DNA from: Flavobacterium sp. | GTDB lineage: Bacteria > Bacteroidota > Bacteroidia > Flavobacteriales > Flavobacteriaceae | Length of the DNA: 64,000 bases | Direction: 5' to 3' | Assembly (NCBI GenBank): GCA_018401995.1 | Contig: JAGYJR010000003.1 | Coordinates: 62,001-126,000 of the forward strand | Shown here: piece by piece, positions 25,127-33,603 of the stretch | Layout: each line of letters starts with the position of its first letter | How positions within the stretch are numbered: position 1 is the stretch's first letter | Position numbers and translations under genes: made by a program | The notes under the pieces: generated by a model | The model's database searches: none | Seen by the model: only the letters and a program-made list of their open reading frames with translations | Told to the model about the DNA's origin: nothing

Positions 25127-25747
25127 ATGTCAGAAATTATAAAAATATACGAAGACAAGCCAAGTGAAGCCGCCATCAAAAAAGTAGTTGAGGTTTTGCG
25201 CAATGGTGGATTGGTAATTTATCCTACTGATACCGTTTATGGTTTGGGATGTGATATCACGAATACAAAAGCATTGGAACGAATTGCTAAAATCAAAGGA
25301 GTAAAACTGGATAAGGCAAATTTTTCTTTTGTTTGTTCCGATTTGAGTAATCTTTCCGATTATGTAAAGCAAATTGATACGGCAACATTTAAAATCTTGA
25401 AACGCGCTTTGCCTGGTCCGTATACGTTTATTTTGCCAGGAAATAATGATTTACCAAAAGAATTCCGCAAGAAAAAAACCGTTGGAATTCGTGTTCCAGA
25501 TAATAACATTGCTCGTGAAATCGTAAAATTATTAGGAAATCCAATAGTTTCAACTTCCATTCACGATGAAGATGATGTGATTGAATATTCCACAGATCCT
25601 GAATTAATTTTCGAAAAATGGCAAAATAAAGTCGATTTGGTAATCGATGGTGGCTATGGAGATAATGTAGCGTCTACAATAATTGATTTAACAGGACACG
25701 AACCAGAAGTCATTCGTGAAGGAAAAGGAAGCTTAGATGTGATATAA
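25127..25747 (+). CDS. YrdC/Sua5 family protein, YciO-like
   Basis: A 206-residue YrdC-domain protein with GGLVIYPTDTVYGLGCDI near residue 28 and GIRVPDNNIAREIVKLLG near 125. The position of the catalytic KxR is KGVKLDK and the later motif reads STSIH rather than STSAN. As I recall the family literature, loss of the KxR...SxN signature marks YciO, which does not replace TsaC efficiently. The TsaC-type copy is at 1017-1583. It lies 38 bp after the helicase gene and ahead of a strong terminator. Function is unresolved; an RNA- or nucleotide-related role is assumed from the fold. Confidence 0.8.
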   Translation: MSEIIKIYEDKPSEAAIKKVVEVLRNGGLVIYPTDTVYGLGCDITNTKALERIAKIKGVKLDKANFSFVCSDLSNLSDYVKQIDTATFKILKRALPGPYTFILPGNNDLPKEFRKKKTVGIRVPDNNIAREIVKLLGNPIVSTSIHDEDDVIEYSTDPELIFEKWQNKVDLVIDGGYGDNVASTIIDLTGHEPEVIREGKGSLDVI

Positions 25748-25749
25748 AA

Positions 25750-25780
25750 AAAAAACGCTTTCAATTTTAAAGCGTTTTTT
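25750..25780. terminator. Bidirectional intrinsic terminator
   Basis: AAAAAACGCTTT, loop CAATTTT, AAAGCGTTTTTT. It lies between the YciO-like gene and the convergent OmpA gene, with U tracts in both directions. Confidence 0.85.
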
Positions 25781-25804
25781 GTGATTTTATAAATTGAGTT
25801 GGTA

Positions 25805-26641
25805 TTATTTACCACTTAAATTCTTCATCTCTTTTTCTAACATGTCATAAAATTGGTCAATTTTTGGCATGATGATAATACGAGTTCTTCTGTTTTTAGC
25901 TCTATTTGCTGGAGTATCATTATCAACTAAAGGAATGTACGAACTTCTTCCCGCAGGAATTAATTGTTTTGGGCTAACTCCTAAGTCTTTATGTAAAACT
26001 CTAACAATTGATGTTGCTCTTTTAACTGATAAATCCCAGTTGTCTAATAAAACGGCATTTTTGATTGGCACATTATCTGTATGTCCTTCAACCATACATT
26101 CAAAGTCAGGTTTGCTATTGATTACTTTTGCCACTTTTGCTAAAACACCTTTTGCTTTGTCGCTTACTTCATAACTTCCTGATTTGAAAAGTAAGTTATC
26201 AGCAATAGAAATCATAACAACTCCTTTTTCAACATTAATGTTGATGTCTGGATCGTCAATTCCAACTTCACGCTTTAAACTTGTAACCAATGCTAATGTT
26301 ACACTGTCTTTTTTAGTTAAAGCATCTTGTAAACGATTGATTTTTAAATCTTTTTCTTTTAAACTCTCTAACGATTTTTCTAAGTTTTCAGCACCTTTAG
26401 CTGTCAAAGTCGTTAAATTCCCCATGTTGTTGATTAAATCAGTATTGTTCTTTTTCAAGAAGTCTACTTGATTGGCTAAAGCATCTTTTTCAGTCAAACA
26501 TGTATTCAATTTAACCGTAGTTGTGTTTAATAAATCTTGAATTTCTTTGTTTTTTGCTTCTAAATCTGCAATTTTCTTTTTAGTACCACAAGACGTTAAC
26601 GTCATTGCAGCTAAAGTCATGATCAACAATACTTTTTTCAT
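25805..26641 (-). CDS. OmpA family lipoprotein with coiled coil
   Basis: A 278-residue cell-envelope protein. The N-terminus has a lipoprotein signal ending LTSC (Cys18). Residues about 22-125 are a heptad-rich coiled coil (KIADLEAKNKEIQDLL and later KDLKINRLQDAL). The C-terminal OmpA/MotB domain starts near 150 and shows MVEGHTDNVPIKN, DLSVKRATSIVRVL and NRAKNRRTRIIIMP, the peptidoglycan (diaminopimelate) binding set. It probably tethers the outer membrane or an inner-membrane complex to the cell wall. It is expressed leftward as the last gene after a GT2. Confidence 0.9.
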   Translation of the reverse strand: MKKVLLIMTLAAMTLTSCGTKKKIADLEAKNKEIQDLLNTTTVKLNTCLTEKDALANQVDFLKKNNTDLINNMGNLTTLTAKGAENLEKSLESLKEKDLKINRLQDALTKKDSVTLALVTSLKREVGIDDPDININVEKGVVMISIADNLLFKSGSYEVSDKAKGVLAKVAKVINSKPDFECMVEGHTDNVPIKNAVLLDNWDLSVKRATSIVRVLHKDLGVSPKQLIPAGRSSYIPLVDNDTPANRAKNRRTRIIIMPKIDQFYDMLEKEMKNLSGK

Positions 26642-26711
26642 ACGAATAAAAATTTTTTACAAAATTAATGTGAAATTGTTAAAATATAGTTTTTTTGAAC
26701 TTAAACTATTG

Positions 26712-27707
26712 TTAAAAGATAGCTTCAAAAACCTTACCATTCTTAATAAAATAACGGTAAACAATACTTTTTATTTTAAAGTAATTGGATCGTTGATGTG
26801 TAGTTCTTTTTTTATAAAATTGATAGCCAATACTATAAAATGCAAAATGCGCTTTAATAACTGCAAAAAAATGCGAAAACTTACCTTTAACTAGAAATTG
26901 AATACCTGCTAAACCATCTAAACACAAACGTATGAATAGAATAGGGAAGAGTTGGTTTTTAGGCAAGTTTTTCACCAACATCAATAATGAATTTCTAAAA
27001 TTTAAAAAGGTTTTCTTTGGATTTGATTGCTGTAATGTGGCACCACCAACATGATAAACGGTTGATTTGTAAGTGAATTTGGTTTGGAAACCCAAGTTAA
27101 AAGCGCGCCAACATAAATCAACTTCTTCTTGATGTGCGAAAAAATCGGGGTCGAAGCCGTTTAATTTTCTAAAAACTTCTTTTCTAATGAAAAAACAAGC
27201 ACCAGAAGCCCAAAAAATCGGAATTTCGTCGTTGTATTGGTTTTTATCTTCTTCTATTGTTTCAAAAATTCTTCCTCTGCAAAAAGGATAACCAAATTTA
27301 TCAATAAATCCGCCAGCTGCACCAGCATATTCAAAATGTGTTTTCTTTTTGAAATCTAAAATTTTTGGTTGAATAATAGCTGTTTCCGATTCATTTTCAA
27401 ACATTTCAATTATGGGAACTAACCAATTTTCAGTCACTTCAATATCCGAATTTACCAAAGCGTAATAAGGTTCTTCCACTAATTGTAAAGCTTCATTATA
27501 CCCTTTAGCAAATCCAAAGTTTCCTGAATTTTGAATAATCTTAACCGAAGGAAATCGCGTTTGAATCACTTCAATAGAAGCATCTGTAGAAGCATTATCC
27601 GCAACATAAATCGTAGCTTCCTCAGAAAACGCAACAACAGAAGGCAAAAACTGCTCTAATAATTTTGCTCCATTCCAATTTAATATGACAACCGCTATTT
27701 TTTTCAA
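26712..27707 (-). CDS. Glycosyltransferase family 2 (rhamnosyltransferase-like)
   Basis: A 331-residue GT-A enzyme starting at a TTG codon (27707) directly before KKIAVVILNWNGAKLLEQFL. YVADNASTD and ALVNSDIEVTENWL carry the nucleotide and metal sites, and the WASGACFFIRKEVF plus HQEEVDLCWRAFNLG blocks are typical of the dTDP-rhamnosyltransferase-like subgroup. The C-terminal 90 residues are basic with hydrophobic patches, suggesting membrane association. It is separate from the main glycan locus and its neighbours are housekeeping genes, an arrangement I recall from other Flavobacteriia. Acceptor unknown. Confidence 0.9.
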   Translation of the reverse strand: MKKIAVVILNWNGAKLLEQFLPSVVAFSEEATIYVADNASTDASIEVIQTRFPSVKIIQNSGNFGFAKGYNEALQLVEEPYYALVNSDIEVTENWLVPIIEMFENESETAIIQPKILDFKKKTHFEYAGAAGGFIDKFGYPFCRGRIFETIEEDKNQYNDEIPIFWASGACFFIRKEVFRKLNGFDPDFFAHQEEVDLCWRAFNLGFQTKFTYKSTVYHVGGATLQQSNPKKTFLNFRNSLLMLVKNLPKNQLFPILFIRLCLDGLAGIQFLVKGKFSHFFAVIKAHFAFYSIGYQFYKKRTTHQRSNYFKIKSIVYRYFIKNGKVFEAIF

Positions 27708-27731
27708 GGCTTATTTTTGTTTCAAAAAGTC

Positions 27732-28160
27732 TTAGAAATTGAATAAACATTCAAAAAATAAAATTAGTAAGAAAGGATATGTTTTTACTAAATTGAATTT
27801 TGTTTTGAAGTTTACAATTATAAAAATGATTATTGGGAAAGTCATTATTAGTTTAACTATGTTTGTACCTGGCCAATTCATTATTCCAAAAAGTAAGCCT
27901 AAAAAAGAAAATAATCCTAAAGAACTATAGTTGATTTTTTCTAAAACTCTTATTTTTAAAAGAATACCACTAATTCCAATAAAAAAAGTAGTTAAGACAA
28001 ATATTGTTAAACCAATTGTTATTATAGGACTTCCAAAAAAGGTTGATAAAACTCCAAGAAATAAAAGTGTTGAAAAAATTATACTAATAGTTTTTTTTGT
28101 TCTAATACTGTAGAGTAAAACTACTAAGATAACCAATAAAAATATTTTTCGTTCAATCAT
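27732..28160 (-). CDS. Small hydrophobic membrane protein, unknown
   Basis: A 142-residue protein with about five predicted membrane helices: FLLVILVVLLYS, TISIIFSTLLFLGVLSTFFG, TIGLTIFVLTTFFIGISGIL, GLFSFLGLLFGIMNWPG and LIMTFPIIIFIIVNF. I recognise no family. It begins at an ATG (28160) and is 24 bp upstream of the GT2 start, so it is probably co-transcribed with it. Composition is slightly more AT-rich than its neighbours. It could be a recent insertion in an otherwise conserved gene order, but this cannot be shown here. Confidence 0.6.
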   Translation of the reverse strand: MIERKIFLLVILVVLLYSIRTKKTISIIFSTLLFLGVLSTFFGSPIITIGLTIFVLTTFFIGISGILLKIRVLEKINYSSLGLFSFLGLLFGIMNWPGTNIVKLIMTFPIIIFIIVNFKTKFNLVKTYPFLLILFFECLFNF

Positions 28161-28210
28161 GTTTATTCTTGTTAAATTGAATTCATTTTTAAAAGTCTAA
28201 TTTCTATTTT

Positions 28211-28657
28211 CTAACTTCTAAATTCTGGTGCTTCCCTCAAAAACACATATTGCTCATTCTCAAAATCCATTTGGCAAAAATAGTGGTTTAATCCATTGGT
28301 TACCATTAAAAATTGGGCATTTAATTGTAAATTATAACGTGCAATTTGATCAAATGTTTGTTGTGAAATAGCAACTTCTGGAGCTTTACATTCAATTAGC
28401 AAGAAAATTTCACCATTAGGTTGAAAAACCACAATATCATAACGCTTGTTTAAACCATTGACTTTAACCAGTTTCTCAACATTAATTAATGATTTTGGAT
28501 ATTTTTTTTCCAATAACAAATACTGAACTACATGTTGGCGCACCCATTCCTCTGGAGTGAGCACCACAAATTTTTTTCGTATTTCATCAAAAATAGCCAC
28601 TTTATTTTCACTATTTTTGAACCGAAAGGAATAGTTCGGAAAATTCAGTTTTATCAA
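28211..28657 (-). CDS. HsdR N-terminal-like (HSDR_N_2) nuclease-fold protein
   Basis: A 148-residue stand-alone version of the type I restriction R-subunit N-terminal domain. VLTPEEWVRQHVVQYLL, NKRYDIVVFQPNGEIFLLIE and CKAPEVAISQQTFDQIARYN follow the restriction-endonuclease pattern D...E-x-K (D in RYDIV, ECK in IECKAP), with NGLNHYFCQMD near the end. Such proteins are common in Bacteroidota beside holA and are not linked to a modification enzyme, so classic restriction is unlikely. The first codon is TTG at 28657; the inverted repeat of the adjacent four-helix-bundle element begins at the next base and may have replaced the native start region. Confidence 0.8.
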   Translation of the reverse strand: MIKLNFPNYSFRFKNSENKVAIFDEIRKKFVVLTPEEWVRQHVVQYLLLEKKYPKSLINVEKLVKVNGLNKRYDIVVFQPNGEIFLLIECKAPEVAISQQTFDQIARYNLQLNAQFLMVTNGLNHYFCQMDFENEQYVFLREAPEFRS

Positions 28658-29120
28658 TGTTTGTAGTTTATTGTTTATAGTTAATAGTTTATGGCAAAAA
28701 TAGAAAAATTTAAGGATTTAGAAATTTGAAATAAATCAAGAGAAATTTGTAATGACATTGAAATTTTATTTGAAACTACAAATTTAGGTAAAAGATATTC
28801 AATGAAAGATCAAATGGACAGAAGTTCAGGTTCAATTATGGATAATATTGCAGAAGGTTTTGAAAGAAATGGAAATAGGGAATTTATAAATTTTTTAAGT
28901 TACTCTAAAGGTTCATGTGGAGAATTGAAATCTCAATTATATAGATCGTTAGATAAAAAACTTATTTCTCAAGAACAATTTGATGTTACAGCAGTAAAAA
29001 TTGAATTAGTAAAAAATAAAATTGGTGCCTTTATAAAATATCTAAATTCAACAGAAATTAAAGGTTTGAAGTTTAACAATAAACAATAAACCACTAACAA
29101 CAAACCATCAACCACAAACA
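28658..29120 (+). mobile_element. Putative mobile unit: four-helix-bundle gene with 35-bp terminal inverted repeats
   Basis: The segment 28658-28692 is an imperfect inverted copy (28 of 35 bases) of 29086-29120. The left repeat ends at the start codon of the enclosed gene and the right repeat begins at its stop codon. Genes of this family (S23/IVS proteins) are known as inserts in 23S rRNA genes of other bacteria, where they are bounded by pairing arms. The repeats are AT-rich and simple, so chance or slippage contributes to the match. Confidence 0.5.
28691..29089 (+). pseudogene. Four-helix bundle protein (S23/IVS family), internal stop
   Basis: The frame from ATG 28691 reads MAKIEKFKDLEI, then TGA at 28727-28729, then NKSREICNDIEILF and the conserved GSIMDNIAEGFERNGNREF, FLSYSKGSCGELKSQLYR. 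Family members have tryptophan (DLEIW) at the stop position, so a TGG to TGA change explains the break. The remaining frame could restart at ATG 28802 and give 95 residues, lacking the first helix. The family forms four-helix bundles that oligomerise and bind nucleic acid; its cellular role is unclear. A single-base error would restore a normal 132-residue protein. Confidence 0.82.
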
Positions 29121-29155
29121 ATAAACAATAAACAATAAACAATAAACAACAAACA
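29114..29155. repeat. 7-bp tandem repeat, ATAAACA type
   Basis: ACAAACA, four exact ATAAACA units, then ACAAACA, directly after the right inverted repeat of the four-helix-bundle unit and before holA. This looks like slippage expansion of the repeat end. Confidence 0.8.
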
Positions 29156-29180
29156 AAAAACCACAAACCATTAACACAAA

Positions 29181-30185
29181 ATGGACGAAGTAATCAAAAT
29201 AACCAAAGATATCCAATCAGGAAACATCAAGCCTATTTATTTTTTAATGGGTGAAGAACCTTATTACATTGATAAATTGACTGATTTTATTGCGGATACG
29301 GTATTAACTGAAGATGAAAAAGGATTCAATCAAGTGGTTCTGTATGGAAAAGATACGAGCATTGAAGATATTTTATCCAATGCCAAGCGTTATCCGATGA
29401 TGGCTGATCGTCAAGTGGTGATTGTGAAAGAAGCACAAGAATTAGTTCGTACGATTGATAAAATTGAAGCTTACGTTAAAAATCCGCAGCCTACAACGGT
29501 TTTGGTTTTTGCTTATAAATACAAGACTTTAGACAAACGTAAAGCATTACCAAAAGAAATTGCTAAAACCGGAGTGCTTTTCGAAAGTAAAAAGTTATAC
29601 GACAATCAAGTTCCTGATTGGATTAAACGTGTTTTATCAGGAAAAGGGTATAATATTGAACCCAAAGCTGCCATAATGTTGGTCGAGTTTTTAGGAACTG
29701 ACTTGTCTAAAATCAACAACGAATTAGAAAAGCTAAAAATTATTCTTCCCAAAGGACATACGATTACGGCAAAAGACATCGAGGAAAACATTGGAATAAG
29801 TAAAGATTACAACATTTTTGAACTCCGAAATGCCATTGGAAAAGGCGAACAATTGAAAGCGTATCAAATTATCGAATATTTTGCTCAAAACCCGAAAGAC
29901 AATCCTTTTGTATTGGTTGTGGGACAAATCTTTTCCTATTTTACTCAACTCTTGCAATATCACGGTTTAAAAGATAAATCGAAAGCTAATGTGGCTAGTG
30001 TTTTACGAGTGAATCCGTATTTTGTTTCTGATTATGATGTAGCTGCAAAACGTTATCCAATGAAAAAAGTAAGTAGTATTATTTCAAAACTTAGAGAATT
30101 GGATGTAAAAGGAAAAGGAGTAGAAGCAAGTTCTATTTCAACACATGATTTGATGAAAGAAATGTTAGTTCACATTTTCAACTAA
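29181..30185 (+). CDS. holA: DNA polymerase III subunit delta
   Basis: A 334-residue clamp-loader subunit. The N-terminal AAA+-like domain has IKPIYFLMGEEPYYIDKLTD and VVIVKEAQELV; the middle has LVEFLGTDLSKINNELEKL and FELRNAIGKG; the C-terminal collar domain has VLVVGQIFSYFTQLLQYHG. It opens the beta clamp during loading onto primed DNA. Length is normal. The 4-bp overlap of stop codons with mnhG shows tight convergent packing. Confidence 0.93.
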   Translation: MDEVIKITKDIQSGNIKPIYFLMGEEPYYIDKLTDFIADTVLTEDEKGFNQVVLYGKDTSIEDILSNAKRYPMMADRQVVIVKEAQELVRTIDKIEAYVKNPQPTTVLVFAYKYKTLDKRKALPKEIAKTGVLFESKKLYDNQVPDWIKRVLSGKGYNIEPKAAIMLVEFLGTDLSKINNELEKLKIILPKGHTITAKDIEENIGISKDYNIFELRNAIGKGEQLKAYQIIEYFAQNPKDNPFVLVVGQIFSYFTQLLQYHGLKDKSKANVASVLRVNPYFVSDYDVAAKRYPMKKVSSIISKLRELDVKGKGVEASSISTHDLMKEMLVHIFN

Positions 30186-30565
30186 TCTGTTGAATTATCT
30201 TTTTCTTCTGAATTTTCACTTTTAAGTTCGTGAGAACGTTTTTGGTATTTGCCTTCCAAATCATCTCTAACGGATTTATCCCACATTTTCACACCAGTAA
30301 AATAGGAAGAACGTCCAATTAAATGCGCACCAACAGGCGCTGTTAGCAAGATGAAAAATATAATTGCAACTACTCTAGTACTGATGGAAACATCATTATA
30401 ATAAATGGCCGCTCCAATTAAAAGCAAACCAATTCCTAAAGTTGCTGCTTTTGTTGTTACCGAAATTCGTAAATATAAATCAGGCATTCGTACCAAACCA
30501 ACGGCAGCTAACAAGGCAAACAAAGCACCTAAAGTGGCTAATATAGCAATAATTGTATCAGTCAT
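30182..30565 (-). CDS. mnhG: Na+/H+ antiporter subunit MnhG/MrpG
   Basis: A 127-residue protein with three membrane helices: IAILATLGALFALLAAVGLV, a central TLGIGLLLIGAAIYY and VAIIFFILLTAPVGAHLIG. VRMPDLYLRISVTTKA is the conserved loop. The C-terminus is charged and longer than usual (KYQKRSHELKSENSEEKDNS). It is the last gene of the Mrp operon and overlaps mnhF by 8 bp. Confidence 0.93.
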   Translation of the reverse strand: MTDTIIAILATLGALFALLAAVGLVRMPDLYLRISVTTKAATLGIGLLLIGAAIYYNDVSISTRVVAIIFFILLTAPVGAHLIGRSSYFTGVKMWDKSVRDDLEGKYQKRSHELKSENSEEKDNSTD

Positions 30566-30833
30566 TTTGTTCTCTTTTTTCTAAATAATACGAAAAGGCA
30601 ACCGTTCCCAAAAAGGCAATTAATGCCAAAATCATAGCAATATCTAAAAACGTAGGTTGGTTAGAAATAATACTATAAACGGCAATAATTCCTATACCAA
30701 TGGTAATTAGTAAATCCAATGCCACTACGCGGTCAGAAAGCGTTGGTCCTTTTAGAAAACGAACAAAAACCAACACTACGGAAAGCGCCAGAATGGGTAA
30801 AATTATATAATATAAATAATCGTGTAAATTCAT
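30558..30833 (-). CDS. mnhF: Na+/H+ antiporter subunit MnhF/MrpF
   Basis: A 91-residue protein with three membrane helices. LILALSVVLVFVRFLKGPT-type spacing is followed by LSDRVVALDLLITIGIGIIA, the conserved aspartate-bearing helix of MrpF, and LDIAMILALIAFLGTVAFS. It is part of the hetero-oligomeric Mrp antiporter. It overlaps mnhG at its 3' end. Confidence 0.92.
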   Translation of the reverse strand: MNLHDYLYYIILPILALSVVLVFVRFLKGPTLSDRVVALDLLITIGIGIIAVYSIISNQPTFLDIAMILALIAFLGTVAFSYYLEKREQND

Positions 30834-30843
30834 TTTTCTCTTT

Positions 30844-31320
30844 TTATCGCATAATTTCTAATAATCGTCGTTCAAAACCGTTTTTTATGTCTTTGATAAA
30901 TTCTTCTTTATCATTGATATACATGGCGTGAACGTATAGTACTTTTTTGTCATTGGAAACATCTAAACTCAATGTTCCTGGCGTGAGCGAAATAATATTG
31001 GCCAATAAAGTAATTTCCAAATCCGTTTCCACATCTAATGGAACACAAACAATTCCCGGTTTCATGTAAAATGTGGGCGTAATCACATCATACGCAACTT
31101 GAATATTGGCTTTTATCAATTCGTACAAAAAGTAAAACACAAACGAAATAATATTAGGAATTACTCTAAAATATTTTCTGTTGAGTTGTGAAGTACTAAT
31201 AATCCACATGATTAAAAAACTCAATGCAAAACCAAATAAAAAGTTCACAACACTTAAGGCGCCAGTCAAGGCTACCCAAATGAGTGATAGCATGATGTTC
31301 ATTAAAAATTGTTTTCTCAT
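30844..31320 (-). CDS. mnhE: Na+/H+ antiporter subunit MnhE/MrpE
   Basis: A 158-residue protein. N-terminal hydrophobic helices (LSLIWVALTGALSVVNFLFG and FALSFLIMWII) are followed by VIPNIISFVFYFLYELIKAN and the conserved LANIISLTPGTLSLDVS. The Mrp complex exchanges cytoplasmic Na+ (or other cations) for protons. It starts 1 bp after the mnhD stop codon. Confidence 0.93.
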   Translation of the reverse strand: MRKQFLMNIMLSLIWVALTGALSVVNFLFGFALSFLIMWIISTSQLNRKYFRVIPNIISFVFYFLYELIKANIQVAYDVITPTFYMKPGIVCVPLDVETDLEITLLANIISLTPGTLSLDVSNDKKVLYVHAMYINDKEEFIKDIKNGFERRLLEIMR

Positions 31321-31321
31321 T

Positions 31322-32833
31322 TTATTTAGTTTTTAAAACCGCGTCCAAATACAATTGAGGCGTTGTTAGTTCAGTAGCAATTCTACTGGATAAATTCTGA
31401 ATATGTTCGGCACCAAAACCAATGTAAATCGATACAAATGCCAATAAAGCAATAGCAAAGACCAATGAAAATTGTTCTTTTTTCTTCATGGAATGAAAGC
31501 TTTTAAAATTTGCTTTGAACGAAATAGGTTCGCTTTCTTTCCAAAATACTTCCGACCATAGTTTGGCAATAACTAATAAAGTTACGAAACTTCCGAATAT
31601 AATGAAAGCTATTAATAGGTAATTTTCAGTGGTTAAACCAGCGGTAATCAATGAAATTTTGGGCCAAAATCCAGATAAAGGCGGAATTCCAACTAAAGAA
31701 AATAATGGAATTAATAAAAGTAGTGATAATTTAGGATTACTTTGGTATAAACCTCCTAATTGTCGCATACTGTACGAACCTTTTAAACGGTAAATGAAAC
31801 CACCAACTAAAAACAAATTCGCCTTAACTACAATATCGTGAATCATATAAAATACAGTTCCAGTGAATGCAACCGTAGTATTCATAGCTAATCCCGCAAT
31901 CATAAATCCGATGTGGCAAATGATTAAATAGGAAAATAACTTTTGAATATTGTTTTGTATTAAAGCGCCCAAAGCACCAGAAAGTATCGTTAATACCGCA
32001 ACAAGAATTAATAAATTATCTAAAAACTCACTTCTTTCAAACAATAAAGTAAACACACGAATCATTGCATAAACACCCACTTTTGTCAATAAACCTCCAA
32101 AAATAGCCGAAACAGCCGCTGGTGGCGTATGATAAGAAGCTGGCAACCAAAAATACAAAGGAAAAACAGCCGATTTAATTCCAAAACCAATAAAAAATAT
32201 CAAAGCGGCAATATCTACTAACGATTGATTTTCAACTAGCGCGATTTTCAAGCGTAAATCGGCCATATTTAAAGTTCCTGTTAACCCATATAAAACCGCA
32301 ATAGCAGTAAGAAAAATTACGGATGCTAAAATATTCAATGTAAAATACTTAACTGCGCCTTCAATTTGGGGTTTTTCACCGCCAATGGTTAGCAATACAA
32401 ACGAACTAATGATAATTACCTCAAACCAAACGTATAAATTGAAAATATCGCCAGTAATGAAAGCGCCCGTTAATCCCATTAGCAACAAATGGAAAATAGG
32501 GAAGTAGCCAAATTTTGCTCGCTCACTAATAATACTTGTTGACGAATAAATAGCAATAGCCACACCAAGAATATTGGTTAATAAAACTAAAGTAGCCGAA
32601 AGTGTATCCGCAACCATAGTAATTCCAAAAGGAGCTTTCCAATTACCAGATTGCATCGTAATTATACCGTTGTACCAAACTTCCCTAAATAGCAAGATGG
32701 ATAAAAACAAGGCAATGATACTTCCAGCAACACTAATTACGCGTTGAATTCGTGTATCGCGCCAAAAAAACAAAGCTACAATAGCCACAAAAAAGTGAAA
32801 TAATAGCGGATATAATAATATTGAGTTTATCAT
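31322..32833 (-). CDS. mnhD: Na+/H+ antiporter subunit MnhD/MrpD
   Basis: A 503-residue, roughly 14-helix protein of the NuoL/M/N superfamily. The proton-channel signatures are present: [20 protein letters not shown] with the key glutamate, [20 protein letters not shown] with lysine, and [19 protein letters not shown]. It is one of the two large proton-translocating subunits of the complex. It overlaps mnhC by 4 bp (translational coupling). Confidence 0.95.
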   Translation of the reverse strand: MINSILLYPLLFHFFVAIVALFFWRDTRIQRVISVAGSIIALFLSILLFREVWYNGIITMQSGNWKAPFGITMVADTLSATLVLLTNILGVAIAIYSSTSIISERAKFGYFPIFHLLLMGLTGAFITGDIFNLYVWFEVIIISSFVLLTIGGEKPQIEGAVKYFTLNILASVIFLTAIAVLYGLTGTLNMADLRLKIALVENQSLVDIAALIFFIGFGIKSAVFPLYFWLPASYHTPPAAVSAIFGGLLTKVGVYAMIRVFTLLFERSEFLDNLLILVAVLTILSGALGALIQNNIQKLFSYLIICHIGFMIAGLAMNTTVAFTGTVFYMIHDIVVKANLFLVGGFIYRLKGSYSMRQLGGLYQSNPKLSLLLLIPLFSLVGIPPLSGFWPKISLITAGLTTENYLLIAFIIFGSFVTLLVIAKLWSEVFWKESEPISFKANFKSFHSMKKKEQFSLVFAIALLAFVSIYIGFGAEHIQNLSSRIATELTTPQLYLDAVLKTK

Positions 32834-33183
32834 GCGTATTCGTCGGTTGTGTTCATTTGATCTAAATCATCGGTTTTAGCCACTTTATAAGCTCTTTTTA
32901 TCAAAATAATGGCAAATGCTTGTAAACCAAAACTAATAACAATAGCTGTTAATATCAAAGCTTGTGGCACGGGATCAGCAAAACCATCAAGAAAAACTTT
33001 ACTGTCTTCAGGAATAATTGGTGGTTTGTCTTTGGTAATTCTTCCCAATAGAAAAATTAAAAGATTGGCGCCATTTCCTAATAAAATAATACCAATAATT
33101 AATTTCACTAAACTTCGTCTGAGCATCATATAAATACCAGAAGCATAAAGAATTCCAATTAAAAAGGCTAATAATATTTCCAT
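32830..33183 (-). CDS. mnhC: Na+/H+ antiporter subunit MnhC/MrpC
   Basis: A 117-residue NuoK-like protein with three helices: [39 protein letters not shown] and [33 protein letters not shown] is the family block. Gene order and overlap with mnhD confirm the assignment. Confidence 0.94.
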   Translation of the reverse strand: MEILLAFLIGILYASGIYMMLRRSLVKLIIGIILLGNGANLLIFLLGRITKDKPPIIPEDSKVFLDGFADPVPQALILTAIVISFGLQAFAIILIKRAYKVAKTDDLDQMNTTDEYA

Positions 33184-33185
33184 AG

Positions 33186-33599
33186 TTAAGCTGATTCTGA
33201 AATAGTGAAAATAATGGTTAATGTAACTCCAATTACTACCAAAAAAACGCCGGTATCAAAAAACAATGCGGAACCCACCATTCCAATTACAGGTAAAGGT
33301 TCATCAAACCAAATTCCTGTCATAAAGGGTAAATCAGCGAATACCATTGGGGCTAAACCACTAACAAAAGCAATAGCTAAACCAAAAGGCATTAAAAATC
33401 CAGGATGAATGCGAAGTAAGTTTTTGGTATTTTCTAAACCATTGGCAAACGCATGCAAAACAAACGCAATTGAAGCCACTAATCCGCCCACAAATCCGCC
33501 GCCGGGCAAATAATGACCTCGCAATAAAATAAATACTGAAAAAAGAAGCAAAACTGGTAATAAGTAACCCGATGCCGTTTTTAATATTAAGGTTTTCAT
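33186..33599 (-). CDS. mnhB: Na+/H+ antiporter subunit MnhB/MrpB
   Basis: A 137-residue membrane protein with about four helices. [18 protein letters not shown] is the diagnostic MrpB motif, followed by [20 protein letters not shown]. The C-terminal helix [17 protein letters not shown] ends the protein. It lies 2 bp before mnhC. Confidence 0.94.
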   Translation of the reverse strand: MKTLILKTASGYLLPVLLLFSVFILLRGHYLPGGGFVGGLVASIAFVLHAFANGLENTKNLLRIHPGFLMPFGLAIAFVSGLAPMVFADLPFMTGIWFDEPLPVIGMVGSALFFDTGVFLVVIGVTLTIIFTISESA

Positions 33600-33603
33600 T
33601 TCT

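Noticed and set aside
29114..29155. Short regular repeats that might be a CRISPR array
   Set aside because: The 7-bp units are contiguous with no unique spacers, and no cas gene is present.
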